NCBI GenBank assembly: GCA_003220985.1
Contig: QHTY01000034.1
Coordinates: 2,782 to 14,999 of the forward strand
Origin: Gemmatimonadota bacterium
Lineage (GTDB): Bacteria; Gemmatimonadota; Gemmatimonadetes; Gemmatimonadales; GWC2-71-9
Direction: 5' to 3'
DNA length: 12,218 nucleotides
Below the pieces are notes generated by a model. The model was not told the DNA's origin, ran no database searches, and was given only the letters and a program-made list of their open reading frames with translations. Position numbers and translations under genes: made by a program. Position 1 is the first letter of the stretch; each line of letters opens with the position of its first letter. Of the stretch, positions 6,968 through 12,218 are shown piece by piece.

Positions 6968-7939
6968 TTAGTCTAGCACCAGTGTCTCGCCATGCGCGAG
7001 TTGGCGATAGCCAGCCGGCGCCAACCCCGCAGCCTTCCAGGCGGCCCGCGCGCGCACCGGTGGTTCGTCCATCGCTTCGTCGGTGAGTTTGAACGTGCCC
7101 CAGTGAATCGGCACCATCACGCCCGCCTTGAGCGCGCGAAACGCTTCCACCGCTTCTTCCGGATTCATGTGGAGGTAACGCATGAACCAGCGCGGCTCGT
7201 ACGCCCCGATCGGCATGAGCGCGACATCGAACGGGCCATAGCGCTCGCCAATCGTGCCGAACTCCGGGTGAAAGCCCGTATCGCCGGCGAAGAAGACGCG
7301 GTGGCTCCCCGCGAGCGCGAATCCGCACCAGAGCGTGTCGCCACGGTCGCCGATGCTGCGACTGCTGAAGTGAAGCGCAGGCGTCGCCGCGATGCGCAGC
7401 GATGCAATCGTGCGCTCCTGCCACCAGTCGAGCTCCATCACCTGACTTCCACCGCGACGCTCGACGAAAGACGCGAGACCCAGGGGCAGAACCCACACGG
7501 CCTGGGGGTGGGCTCGTGTCAGGCGCCCGACGGTGGCGGCGTCGAGATGGTCGTAGTGATTGTGCGACTGCAGCACGACATCGAGCGGCGGCAGATCGTC
7601 GAACGCGATCCCCGGCGCCACCCACCGGCGCGGCCCCGCAAACTGCGCCGGCGATGCGCGCTCGCTCCAGATCGGGTCCGTCAAGACGTTCACGCCGTCG
7701 AGCTGGATCAACAGACTCGAGTGGCCGACCCACGTCACGGTGAGCTTCGAGGCGGGTGCTCGGGGCGAGATGAACGTGGGGTGGACTCGAGCAAAGATCG
7801 ACCCGTCCGGGTCCTTCGTCGTACGATGCACGAGCATCCACTTGAGCAGGCTGCCGAATCCGGGGACCGCGTCGGCAACCCACGGATTACGAAATCCGCC
7901 GCCTGGGCGGTGATGGGATGGGAGTGAATCGCGACTCAC
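6968..7939 (-). CDS. MBL-fold metal-dependent hydrolase (COG2220, NAPE-PLD/UlaG-like)
   Basis: 323 residues of the metallo-beta-lactamase fold. TWVGHSSLLIQLDG (69-82) and LTDPIWSERASP (86-97) place it in the branch with N-acylphosphatidylethanolamine phospholipase D and RomA-like proteins. The binuclear zinc site is complete: SHNHYDHLD with His126, His128, Asp130 and His131, then His190, Asp220 in FFAGDTGFHPEF, and His279 in IHWGTF. It has no signal peptide, so it is probably cytoplasmic. A phosphodiester or lactone bond is the likely target, but the substrate is not known. The start is GTG at 7939, with no Shine-Dalgarno but a TATATT box 8 bases upstream. It lies 32 bases after the DUF4382 lipoprotein gene and 3 bases before the M20 gene. 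Confidence 0.9.
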   Translation of the reverse strand: MSRDSLPSHHRPGGGFRNPWVADAVPGFGSLLKWMLVHRTTKDPDGSIFARVHPTFISPRAPASKLTVTWVGHSSLLIQLDGVNVLTDPIWSERASPAQFAGPRRWVAPGIAFDDLPPLDVVLQSHNHYDHLDAATVGRLTRAHPQAVWVLPLGLASFVERRGGSQVMELDWWQERTIASLRIAATPALHFSSRSIGDRGDTLWCGFALAGSHRVFFAGDTGFHPEFGTIGERYGPFDVALMPIGAYEPRWFMRYLHMNPEEAVEAFRALKAGVMVPIHWGTFKLTDEAMDEPPVRARAAWKAAGLAPAGYRQLAHGETLVLD

Positions 7940-7947
7940 GGCCGGGC

Positions 7948-7953
7948 AATATA
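7948..7953 (-). promoter_or_regulatory. -10-like TATATT box before the MBL hydrolase gene
   Basis: Minus-strand TATATT is followed by GCCCGGCC and then the GTG start at 7939, a gap of 8 bases. The arrangement repeats that at 1628 (TATATT, CCCGGCCT, ATG). It suggests a leaderless promoter giving the MBL and M20 genes their own transcript independent of the lipoprotein gene. No good -35 is visible. Confidence 0.4.
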
Positions 7954-7971
7954 GCCGTGCGCCGGCGCGTC

Positions 7972-9126
7972 TTAGGGGTGCGGTGCCGGTGCGCTCGAGT
8001 CGGGCGCGACGGAAATCACGAGCGTGTCTGCGAGCGATCCGCTGGCGGCAACCACGCGGCCGGTGCCGGCGCGTTTGGACGTGACGTAAGCAAATCGCAG
8101 ACTGTCACGAAGCCCCAGCACCGCCGTGTCGAGATTCGACCAGACGACCGCGGCTGTCGTATCCTGTTGATGCTGGGCGGTCACAACTCGTGCTTCGAGC
8201 TGATTGGTATGGTTGACCAGCATCGATGACGCTCCGAGAATGAAGATCCCACCACGAAACGCCGATAGCGTCACGTTGTGTACCGTCTCGAAGCCCCGGT
8301 TCACGGCCACATTGGAGTCGAGCGCTGACGTGAAGTTGTGTCCCGGCGGCGGATCCACACCCACGATGTAGGTCCCGGGCAGCAAATAGGCGAGACGATA
8401 GTGCCCGGCGGCATCGGTTTTTCCCGTTGACAGGATGTACCAGTTGCCGGGACCACCGCCCCACGCCGTCACGGTCGCGCTTTCGACTGGACCAGCCGAG
8501 CCCGTGCTGGTATCGCTGCGGACCGTGCCGGCAATATTCCCGGTGGCTGCCCGGTTCACCGCGCGGATCCATGGAAAGAAGTCGAACGCGCCATCGCCCC
8601 AGTTGTTGTATTGGAAGCTCCGGCCGACATCGAAGTCCAGAACAATGACGGCACCGGTGTCTGGGATGTTGACCGGTGCCTCGACGAACGACGCATACGA
8701 TTCCTGACCGGAGCCGTTCCACCGCAGGACGGCCCGCGATCCGTTCTTGAACCGGATCCCCGCCGACGAGTCGACGTTGATCGTGACGAGCACGGCCTTG
8801 TATTGATCCGCGGTGACCTGTCCGATCCCGAGCGAGTCGGTCAATCCCTGCTGCAGCGTCAACAAATCGATCTGGCGGTGCGGCGACGCCACCGTGACCC
8901 AGTGCATGCTGTCGGCGGACGTGCCGGTGTCCGGGTGTGTCGAAAGCCCGATGCTCACGATGTATACCTGGACACTCTGCACGGAGTCGAACGGAAACGG
9001 CGCGTCGGTGAGGAGGACTTTGGCCGTCGCTCCAACGGACTGGGGGCTGCCGAGCGTGGCCTCGTCCTGATAGCAGGCTGCGGCAATGCTAGCGACGGCA
9101 AGCAGGGCGAGGCTCAATTTCGACAT
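7972..9126 (-). CDS. DUF4382 lipoprotein with carboxypeptidase-regulatory-like and C-terminal Ig-like domains
   Basis: 384 residues from ATG 9126. The signal peptide ends in SIAAAC, with Cys18 a likely lipid-attachment site, so the protein is anchored at the cell surface or in the periplasm. Residues about 34-185 match DUF4382 (AKVLLTDAPFPFDSVQSVQV near the start, VIVLDFDVGRSF near the end). A carboxypeptidase regulatory-like beta-sandwich follows, with its typical TDAAGHYRLAYLLPGTYIVG near 250, and the last 100 residues resemble a bacterial Ig-like (BIG2-type) fold. No catalytic motif is seen; binding or structural roles are likely. ATG 9126 is chosen over ATG 9147 because GGAGG (9140-9136) lies 9 bases before it, and because 9147 falls within the predicted promoter and start-of-transcription region. 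The promoter element matches that of the divergent ECF sigma gene. Confidence 0.85.
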   Translation of the reverse strand: MSKLSLALLAVASIAAACYQDEATLGSPQSVGATAKVLLTDAPFPFDSVQSVQVYIVSIGLSTHPDTGTSADSMHWVTVASPHRQIDLLTLQQGLTDSLGIGQVTADQYKAVLVTINVDSSAGIRFKNGSRAVLRWNGSGQESYASFVEAPVNIPDTGAVIVLDFDVGRSFQYNNWGDGAFDFFPWIRAVNRAATGNIAGTVRSDTSTGSAGPVESATVTAWGGGPGNWYILSTGKTDAAGHYRLAYLLPGTYIVGVDPPPGHNFTSALDSNVAVNRGFETVHNVTLSAFRGGIFILGASSMLVNHTNQLEARVVTAQHQQDTTAAVVWSNLDTAVLGLRDSLRFAYVTSKRAGTGRVVAASGSLADTLVISVAPDSSAPAPHP

Positions 9127-9135
9127 CGTCAAGTT

Positions 9136-9140
9136 CCTCC
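9136..9140 (-). promoter_or_regulatory. Ribosome-binding site that sets the DUF4382 lipoprotein start
   Basis: Minus-strand GGAGG lies 9 bases before ATG 9126. It would be inside the coding region if ATG 9147 were used, so it favours the downstream start. Confidence 0.65.
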
Positions 9141-9150
9141 GGTGCATATC

Positions 9151-9179
9151 ATACCCATTTCGTTAGACCGGACGTCACA
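9151..9179 (-). promoter_or_regulatory. Predicted ECF-type promoter of the lipoprotein gene
   Basis: Read on the minus strand: TGTGACGT (9179-9172), 14 bases, TGGGTAT (9157-9151). If TGTGAC is the -35, the spacer to TGGGTAT is 16 bases, a spacing usual for ECF sigma promoters. Transcription would start near 9143-9141, just before the GGAGG ribosome-binding site. The same element points the other way at 9217-9245. Confidence 0.6.
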
Positions 9180-9216
9180 GCTCCTAAGGTCGACGCCTTT
9201 GCTTTGACGGTGTCTT

Positions 9217-9245
9217 TGTGACGTATTTATGCAGAGTATGGGTAT
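9217..9245 (+). promoter_or_regulatory. Predicted ECF-type promoter of the sigma factor operon
   Basis: TGTGACGT (9217-9224), 14 bases, TGGGTAT (9239-9245): identical in both blocks and spacing to the divergent element at 9179-9151. Transcription would start near 9252-9255, so the sigma gene's ATG codons at 9229 and 9238 would lie upstream of the message and GTG 9253 would be the usable start. This implies autoregulation by the sigma factor it drives. Confidence 0.6.
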
Positions 9246-9252
9246 AGAGAGA

Positions 9253-9795
9253 GTGGAATCAAGCGACGCGGAGCTGGTGTGCCGGGTCCGGGCCGGCGAC
9301 ATCGGCGCCTACGGCGCGCTGGTTTCGCGCTACCGCGATCGCCTGGGGCGTTACGCGCGGCACATGCTCGGCGATCGCGAAGACGCCGAGGAGGCGCTGC
9401 AGGACAGCTTTGTGCGCGCATATCGCTCGCTCGCGCGCTGCGACGATCCCGCACGGTTCGGCGCCTGGTTGTATGGCATTTTGGTCAATCGCTGTCGGAC
9501 GACGGGGGCCCGCGCCGCGCGGCGGCGCCGGATGTTCGTGCGTGACGCAGATGCCCTGCAAGGCGCCGCCCGCGCCGACCAGAGCGAACGCCTGGAATGG
9601 ACGGACGCAGTGGATCGCGCCCTCGCACGCCTCGCGCCCGAGTACCGCGAGGCGTTCTTGTTGAAGCACGTCGAGGATTTGGAGTACGAAGCGATCGCGG
9701 AGCTGACCGGCGCCGGCGTCTCGGCGCTCAAGATGCGCGTGAAGCGCGCGCGCGAACAGCTCCAGCGTTACCTGAGAGAGGCCGAGCATGTTTGA
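9253..9795 (+). CDS. ECF (sigma70 family) RNA polymerase sigma factor
   Basis: 180 residues from GTG 9253 (188 if ATG 9229 is used; numbers here follow 9229). Region 2 covers about 32-92: YRDRLGRYARHMLGDREDAE, then LQDSFVRAYRSLARCDDPAR and WLYGILVNRCR, the core-binding and -10-recognising part. An acidic, flexible linker runs over about 103-125. Region 4 covers about 129-182 (LARLAPEYREAFLLKHVEDL, then a helix-turn-helix at about 153-173 reading IAELTGAGVSALKMRVKRAR), the -35-recognising part. Length and order are standard for ECF factors, with no extra sensory extension. GTG 9253 is preferred because the predicted promoter covers the upstream ATGs and because MESSDAELV is a typical ECF beginning. 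The stop overlaps the next gene by 8 bases, the arrangement expected for a sigma/anti-sigma pair. Confidence 0.93.
   Translation: MESSDAELVCRVRAGDIGAYGALVSRYRDRLGRYARHMLGDREDAEEALQDSFVRAYRSLARCDDPARFGAWLYGILVNRCRTTGARAARRRRMFVRDADALQGAARADQSERLEWTDAVDRALARLAPEYREAFLLKHVEDLEYEAIAELTGAGVSALKMRVKRAREQLQRYLREAEHV
9776..9781 (+). promoter_or_regulatory. Ribosome-binding site of the putative anti-sigma gene
   Basis: GAGAGG inside the last codons of the sigma gene stands 6 bases before ATG 9788 and supports that start within an 8-base overlap. Confidence 0.6.
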
Positions 9796-10273
9796 GCACG
9801 AAGAGGATGTCGTGCAACGCGTAGTCCAGCAGCTGCGCCGTCCGGTCGCGATCGATCCGGCCCTCGACGCGCGGGTGATGCAGGCGATCGCGAAGCCCGA
9901 ACCCCCAGCGCGCAGCATCTGGCCATGGCTCGCCGCAGCGGCCGTGTTGGTGTCGTTGATCATTTGGCGGCCCTGGTCCCGGAGCGCAGAGGCCGAGTCC
10001 GCGACCTTTCAGTTTGTGCTGGTGGCACCGCAGGCGACTTCGGTATCCCTCGTCGGTGACTTCAACGACTGGGACCCGAAGCGTTCACCGATGCGCACTG
10101 CGAATGGCATCTGGGCGACAGTCGTCCAACTGGCGCCGGGACGCTATCGCTACGCATATCTGGTGAATGGCGCCGAATGGCGTGCCGATCCCGGCGCGCC
10201 AACAGTTCCGCCCCCGGATGACGAGTTCGGCAAGCCGAGCTCAGTGGTTACGGTAGGAGGAAAAGGATCATGA
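9788..10273 (+). CDS. Putative membrane anti-sigma factor with periplasmic CBM48/AMPK1-CBM domain
   Basis: 161 residues in three parts. A charged N-terminus (1-42, FEHEEDVVQRVVQQLRRP onward) would sit in the cytoplasm. One transmembrane helix follows at about 44-61 (IWPWLAAAAVLVSLIIW), with basic residues after it. The rest (about 72-156) is an early-set glycogen-binding domain of the CBM48/AMPK-beta type: VSLVGDFNDWDPKRSPM (86-102), GIWATVVQLAPGRYRYAYLV (107-126), NGAEWRADP. Both sugar-stacking tryptophans (Trp95, Trp131) are kept, while the positions of AMPK-beta Lys126 and Asn150 appear to be Ala and Ser. There is no cysteine, hence no zinc anti-sigma motif. Position right after an ECF gene with an 8-base overlap and a single-pass topology argue for an anti-sigma role. 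That role is inferred; the CBM48 call is direct. Confidence 0.8.
   Translation: MFEHEEDVVQRVVQQLRRPVAIDPALDARVMQAIAKPEPPARSIWPWLAAAAVLVSLIIWRPWSRSAEAESATFQFVLVAPQATSVSLVGDFNDWDPKRSPMRTANGIWATVVQLAPGRYRYAYLVNGAEWRADPGAPTVPPPDDEFGKPSSVVTVGGKGS
10255..10260 (+). promoter_or_regulatory. Strong ribosome-binding site before the third operon gene
   Basis: AGGAGG lies 9 bases before ATG 10270, inside the end of the anti-sigma gene, and picks 10270 over the adjacent ATG at 10273. Confidence 0.7.
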
Positions 10274-10878
10274 TGCTCGCCCTGTTGCTCGTCGCCGCAC
10301 AAGTCGGGACGGATCCGCGCCTCGACCGCCTCGATCCGGACACGCGTGCGCAGGTCGCGACTGTCATGGACTCGGCGAGTCGCGTGGGACTTCCCACGGA
10401 GCCGCTGATTCAGCGCGCGCTGGAAGGCGCGACGAAGGCCGCACCGGGTGCGCGCATTGTGGCCGCCGTGCGCCGCTTGTCGGCGGATCTCGGCGTGGCG
10501 CGCACCGCGCTCGGCACCGAGGCATCAGTACCTGAGCTCGAGGCCGGCGTCGCCGCGTTGCGCGCGGGCGCGAAGCCGCAAGTCCTCGCCAATCTTCGCA
10601 GCGTGCGCCGGCACCCGTTGACGATGGCCCTGTCCGTGCTTGCCGACCTGGTCGCAAACGGCGTCCCCCTCGACAGCGCCGCTGCTGCCGTGCTCGCCCT
10701 CGCCCCCAAGGCCCGTGATGCCGATCTCGTGGAATTCCGCCGCGCGGTTGAGCGCGACATTGCCCTCGGTGCGCCGCCCGGCGCGGCGACGTCGGTGCGT
10801 GTGAACGTCGGCGCCACCGATGTATTCGCCGGTTTGCACAATCCCGGCGCCCCCCCCCCGCCCCCCCGTCGCCCGTAG
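10270..10878 (+). CDS. Secreted or periplasmic helical protein of unknown function in the ECF operon
   Basis: 202 residues; no family recognised. A short hydrophobic N-terminus (MMLALLLVAAQVG) without a basic n-region is likely a minimal signal peptide. The rest is rich in alanine, arginine and leucine and reads as several amphipathic helices, including about 25-55, 58-76 and 83-105, with a second Ala-rich block at 128-147 (GVPLDSAAAAVLALAPKARD). The tail, VGATDVFAGLHNPG followed by five prolines and RRP, looks disordered. The ATG overlaps the anti-sigma stop by 4 bases (ATGA) and has a strong AGGAGG, so it is translated as part of the operon. The end of the gene contains a long C tract; loss of one C would fuse this frame to the next gene. 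It may be a periplasmic partner of the barrel protein that follows, which is inference from position. Confidence 0.72.
   Translation: MMLALLLVAAQVGTDPRLDRLDPDTRAQVATVMDSASRVGLPTEPLIQRALEGATKAAPGARIVAAVRRLSADLGVARTALGTEASVPELEAGVAALRAGAKPQVLANLRSVRRHPLTMALSVLADLVANGVPLDSAAAAVLALAPKARDADLVEFRRAVERDIALGAPPGAATSVRVNVGATDVFAGLHNPGAPPPPPRRP
10850..10867. repeat. Poly-C tract (C10-G-C7) at the end of the third operon gene
   Basis: Ten C, one G and seven C encode the proline run before the stop at 10876. Such runs are prone to slippage and to sequencing errors. A net loss of one C removes the stop from frame and joins the reading frame of the downstream gene without an intervening stop. Confidence 0.75.
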
Positions 10879-10891
10879 TCGCAGCACATCT

Positions 10892-11997
10892 GTGCGGACG
10901 CTCGCCCTCATCGCACTGGCGTGCGGAGTGGAGGCCAGCGTCCATCAAGGAGTCGCGCAAATCGCGGCGAACGTCGAAGCCGGGATTTCCGGGGTTCGCT
11001 ACGATGGCTTTTTGGGGTCCGCCGCGGCGTCCATTTCGCCGACGATCTGGTGGGAACACCCGCGCGGCCGTGGCTTGGTGAGCGCACGGGGCACGTATCT
11101 CCGATTCGAGAGCGGCCGCCACAGTCTCGACGGCTCCGCCCACGGCTCCTGGTTCGCCCCGCTTGCACGCCACTGGCGGAGTGAGCTCGGCCTGTCGGCC
11201 GGATCCAGCCAGTACGCGAACATCGCGAGCTTCAGTCACAGCGAAGCAGAAGCACGCGTTCACCTGATGGCCGACGACCACGGCGCCTGGTTCGGCGCCA
11301 CTGTGGGTCGCTCCTTCTTCCGAGGCACACCTCGACGCGTGGTCGTCCTTGCGACGGGTCTCTGGCTGCTGCGTAACAACAGGACGATGTTCGTCTCGCT
11401 CGACCGCTCCTTCGTCGGTGATACCGCCTACACGGACGTGCGGTCTTCGGGCCGCTGGCAGAGAGGCGGGATCGTGCTGGAGGGAGTGGTCGGCGCGCGG
11501 ATCTGGAGCCGCGGTGGCGGGCGCGGCGTGTTCGGAGAGGGCAGCGCGACGGTGACCATCAACCCCGAAGCCGCCTTTGTCCTGTCTGCCGGCCGCTATC
11601 CCACGGATGTCGTGAGCGGCAGCATCGCCGGCCGGTATGTCACCGCCGCGTTGCGCGTCGGCACGATCCGCGTCCGTAAGCCCGCACCGCCCATCCTATC
11701 GACCGAAGCGCCGGCGCCCATCGGATCCGATGGGACGGAGACGCGACTGGCGATTCAGACTCGGCCCGACGACGTGCTGCTCACCATTTATGCACCCCAG
11801 GCGCTCACAGTCGGCAGCCTGTACCGTTGTCCCGGGATCCCGCTGATCACGAATCCTGGGTCGGCACGTTCCGGATCTCGAGCGGCATGCACCGCATCAA
11901 CGTCCGACGTGACGGGGGACCCTGGCTGGTGCCGGGAGGCACACGACGCAGCCCCGACGACTACGATGGTGAGGTTGGTGTTTTTATCGTGCCCTAA
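10892..11997 (+). CDS. Predicted outer-membrane beta-barrel protein with C-terminal CBM48-like domain, frameshifted
   Basis: Starts at GTG 10892, giving a signal peptide (VRTLALIALACGVEAS, then GVAQ, about 1-22). Residues about 23-270 alternate polar and hydrophobic residues with many Gly, Trp and Tyr turns (SARGTYLRFESGRHSLDGSA; GAWFGATVGRSFF), typical of an outer-membrane barrel. A linker rich in Pro follows, then VLLTIYAPQALTV (295-307), the first strand of a CBM48/AMPK-type domain. The frame then breaks near 11812. Two bases further on, the next frame reads QPVPLSRDP, ESWVGTFRISSGMHRINV and DGGPWLVPGGT, ending FIVP and TAA at 11997, the rest of the same domain. The GDFxxW core is missing, about 25 bases by comparison with the family. 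It is either a real deletion or an assembly error. It lies 13 bases after the previous gene, in the ECF operon. Confidence 0.72.
11810..11817 (+). other. Frameshift and deletion point in the barrel/CBM48 gene
   Basis: GTC at 11810-11812 is the last codon that fits the family in the first frame; CAG at 11815-11817 is the first that fits in the second. The two leftover G bases look like the end of the expected tryptophan codon of GDFxxW. Read on without the switch, the frame runs to 12154 as low-sense sequence antisense to the transporter. Confidence 0.65.
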
Positions 11998-12218
11998 CGT
12001 GCACCACCCGCCAACTGGCTCGCTTCGGGCCGCCCACGCAACCGGACCATGGCCCAGACCCCGATCACCGGCCCGATCGCCAGGACACTCATGCTCCAGC
12101 GCCACCCGATCGCTCCGGCGATGTTCGGTAACAAGTAAATCGTCGCACACGTGAGGAGAAATCCCAGACAGGTTTGGAGCGTCAAGGCTGTACCGACGTA
12201 GTCGCGCGGCGCCAGCTC
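11994..12218 (-). CDS. C-terminal end of a multi-pass transporter, probably MFS
   Basis: 74 codons enter from the right edge and end at TAG (11996-11994). The visible part begins ELAPRDYVGTALTLQTCLGF and holds two hydrophobic helices, LQTCLGFLLTCATIYLLP and WSMSVLAIGPVIGVWAMVRL, followed by a short basic tail (RGRPEASQLAGGAR). The loop between them (NIAGAIGWRWS) and the RGRP end are typical of the last two helices of major facilitator superfamily permeases. The substrate cannot be told. Its last bases overlap the convergent barrel gene's stop by 4 bases, leaving no room for a terminator between them. TTG at 12185 is only an internal codon; the true start is outside the window. Confidence 0.75.
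   Translation of the reverse strand, partial: ELAPRDYVGTALTLQTCLGFLLTCATIYLLPNIAGAIGWRWSMSVLAIGPVIGVWAMVRLRGRPEASQLAGGAR

Noticed and set aside
6798..7883. Long minus-strand open frame overlapping the MBL hydrolase
   Set aside because: A shifted frame of the MBL gene with no recognisable motifs; the true frame has all metal ligands.
7959..7968. GCGCCGGCGC palindrome between lipoprotein and MBL genes as a terminator
   Set aside because: It has no loop and no T-run, and such GC palindromes are expected by chance in this base composition.
9127..9147. ATG 9147 as the start of the DUF4382 lipoprotein
   Set aside because: It would place the ribosome-binding site GGAGG inside the gene and lies only 3 bases past the promoter block; ATG 9126 has correct spacing and a normal signal peptide.
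9172..9224. ACGTCACA / TGTGACGT inverted repeat as a CRP/FNR-type operator or a hairpin
   Set aside because: The arms are 37 bases apart, too far for one dimer site. Each arm is paired with TGGGTAT at the same spacing, which fits divergent promoters better.
10364..11281. Minus-strand open frame across the ECF operon
   Set aside because: It lies opposite two genes with signal peptides and ribosome-binding sites or overlaps, and its translation is Arg/Gly-rich without structure.
11818..12154. Continuation of the barrel reading frame past the frameshift to 12154
   Set aside because: It becomes low-sense, Ser/Arg/Pro-rich sequence antisense to the transporter, while the neighbouring frame gives a proper CBM48 end and a fitting stop at 11997.

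Overview
The window is a compact, high-GC bacterial segment. It has no stretch over 300 bases without a gene; the longest gap between coding regions is about 126 bases. I see no tRNA, rRNA, CRISPR array, insertion sequence, integrase or origin. Gene content (secreted S9 and M20 peptidases, a DUF4382 lipoprotein, an ECF sigma operon with glycogen-binding-type domains, a short QueG) and dense 4-base gene overlaps suggest a soil-type Gemmatimonadota or close relative. That placement is inference from gene flavour, not from a marker gene.

Layout. (1) 1-1619, minus strand: a class V aminotransferase followed by a LOG-family nucleotide phosphoribohydrolase, cut by the window edge; their reading frames overlap by 44 bases. 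(2) 1642-3088, plus strand: a translationally coupled trio, an unknown 88-residue protein, a short epoxyqueuosine reductase (QueG), and an unknown 89-residue protein, joined by GTGA and ATGA overlaps. (3) 3121-5529, plus strand: a secreted S9 prolyl-oligopeptidase-type enzyme resembling plastid glutamyl endopeptidase, convergent with the next block 4 bases away. (4) 9126-5534, minus strand: a DUF4382 lipoprotein, an MBL-fold (NAPE-PLD/UlaG-like) hydrolase and an M20 metallopeptidase lipoprotein. (5) 9253-11997, plus strand: an ECF sigma factor, a one-pass membrane protein with a cytoplasmic N-terminus and a periplasmic CBM48/AMPK-type domain (likely anti-sigma), a secreted helical protein, and a predicted beta-barrel protein with a second, damaged CBM48 domain at its C-terminus. 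(6) 12218-11994, minus strand: the last helices of a transporter, probably MFS, ending across the stop of the barrel gene.

The most interesting part is block 5 with its promoter region. The same two-part element, TGTGACGT-N14-TGGGTAT, occurs twice, back to back, in the 126 bases between the sigma gene and the divergent lipoprotein gene, matching at all 15 fixed positions with identical spacing. This looks like a shared ECF promoter: the sigma factor would switch on its own operon and the lipoprotein. Together with CBM48 domains on the presumed anti-sigma factor and on the last operon product, it suggests a cell-envelope system that senses or handles a glycan. The barrel gene carries a frameshift exactly where the core of its CBM48 domain should be. 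Two other genes, at 1619 and 7939, share a TATATT box 8 bases before the start codon, pointing to leaderless transcripts.
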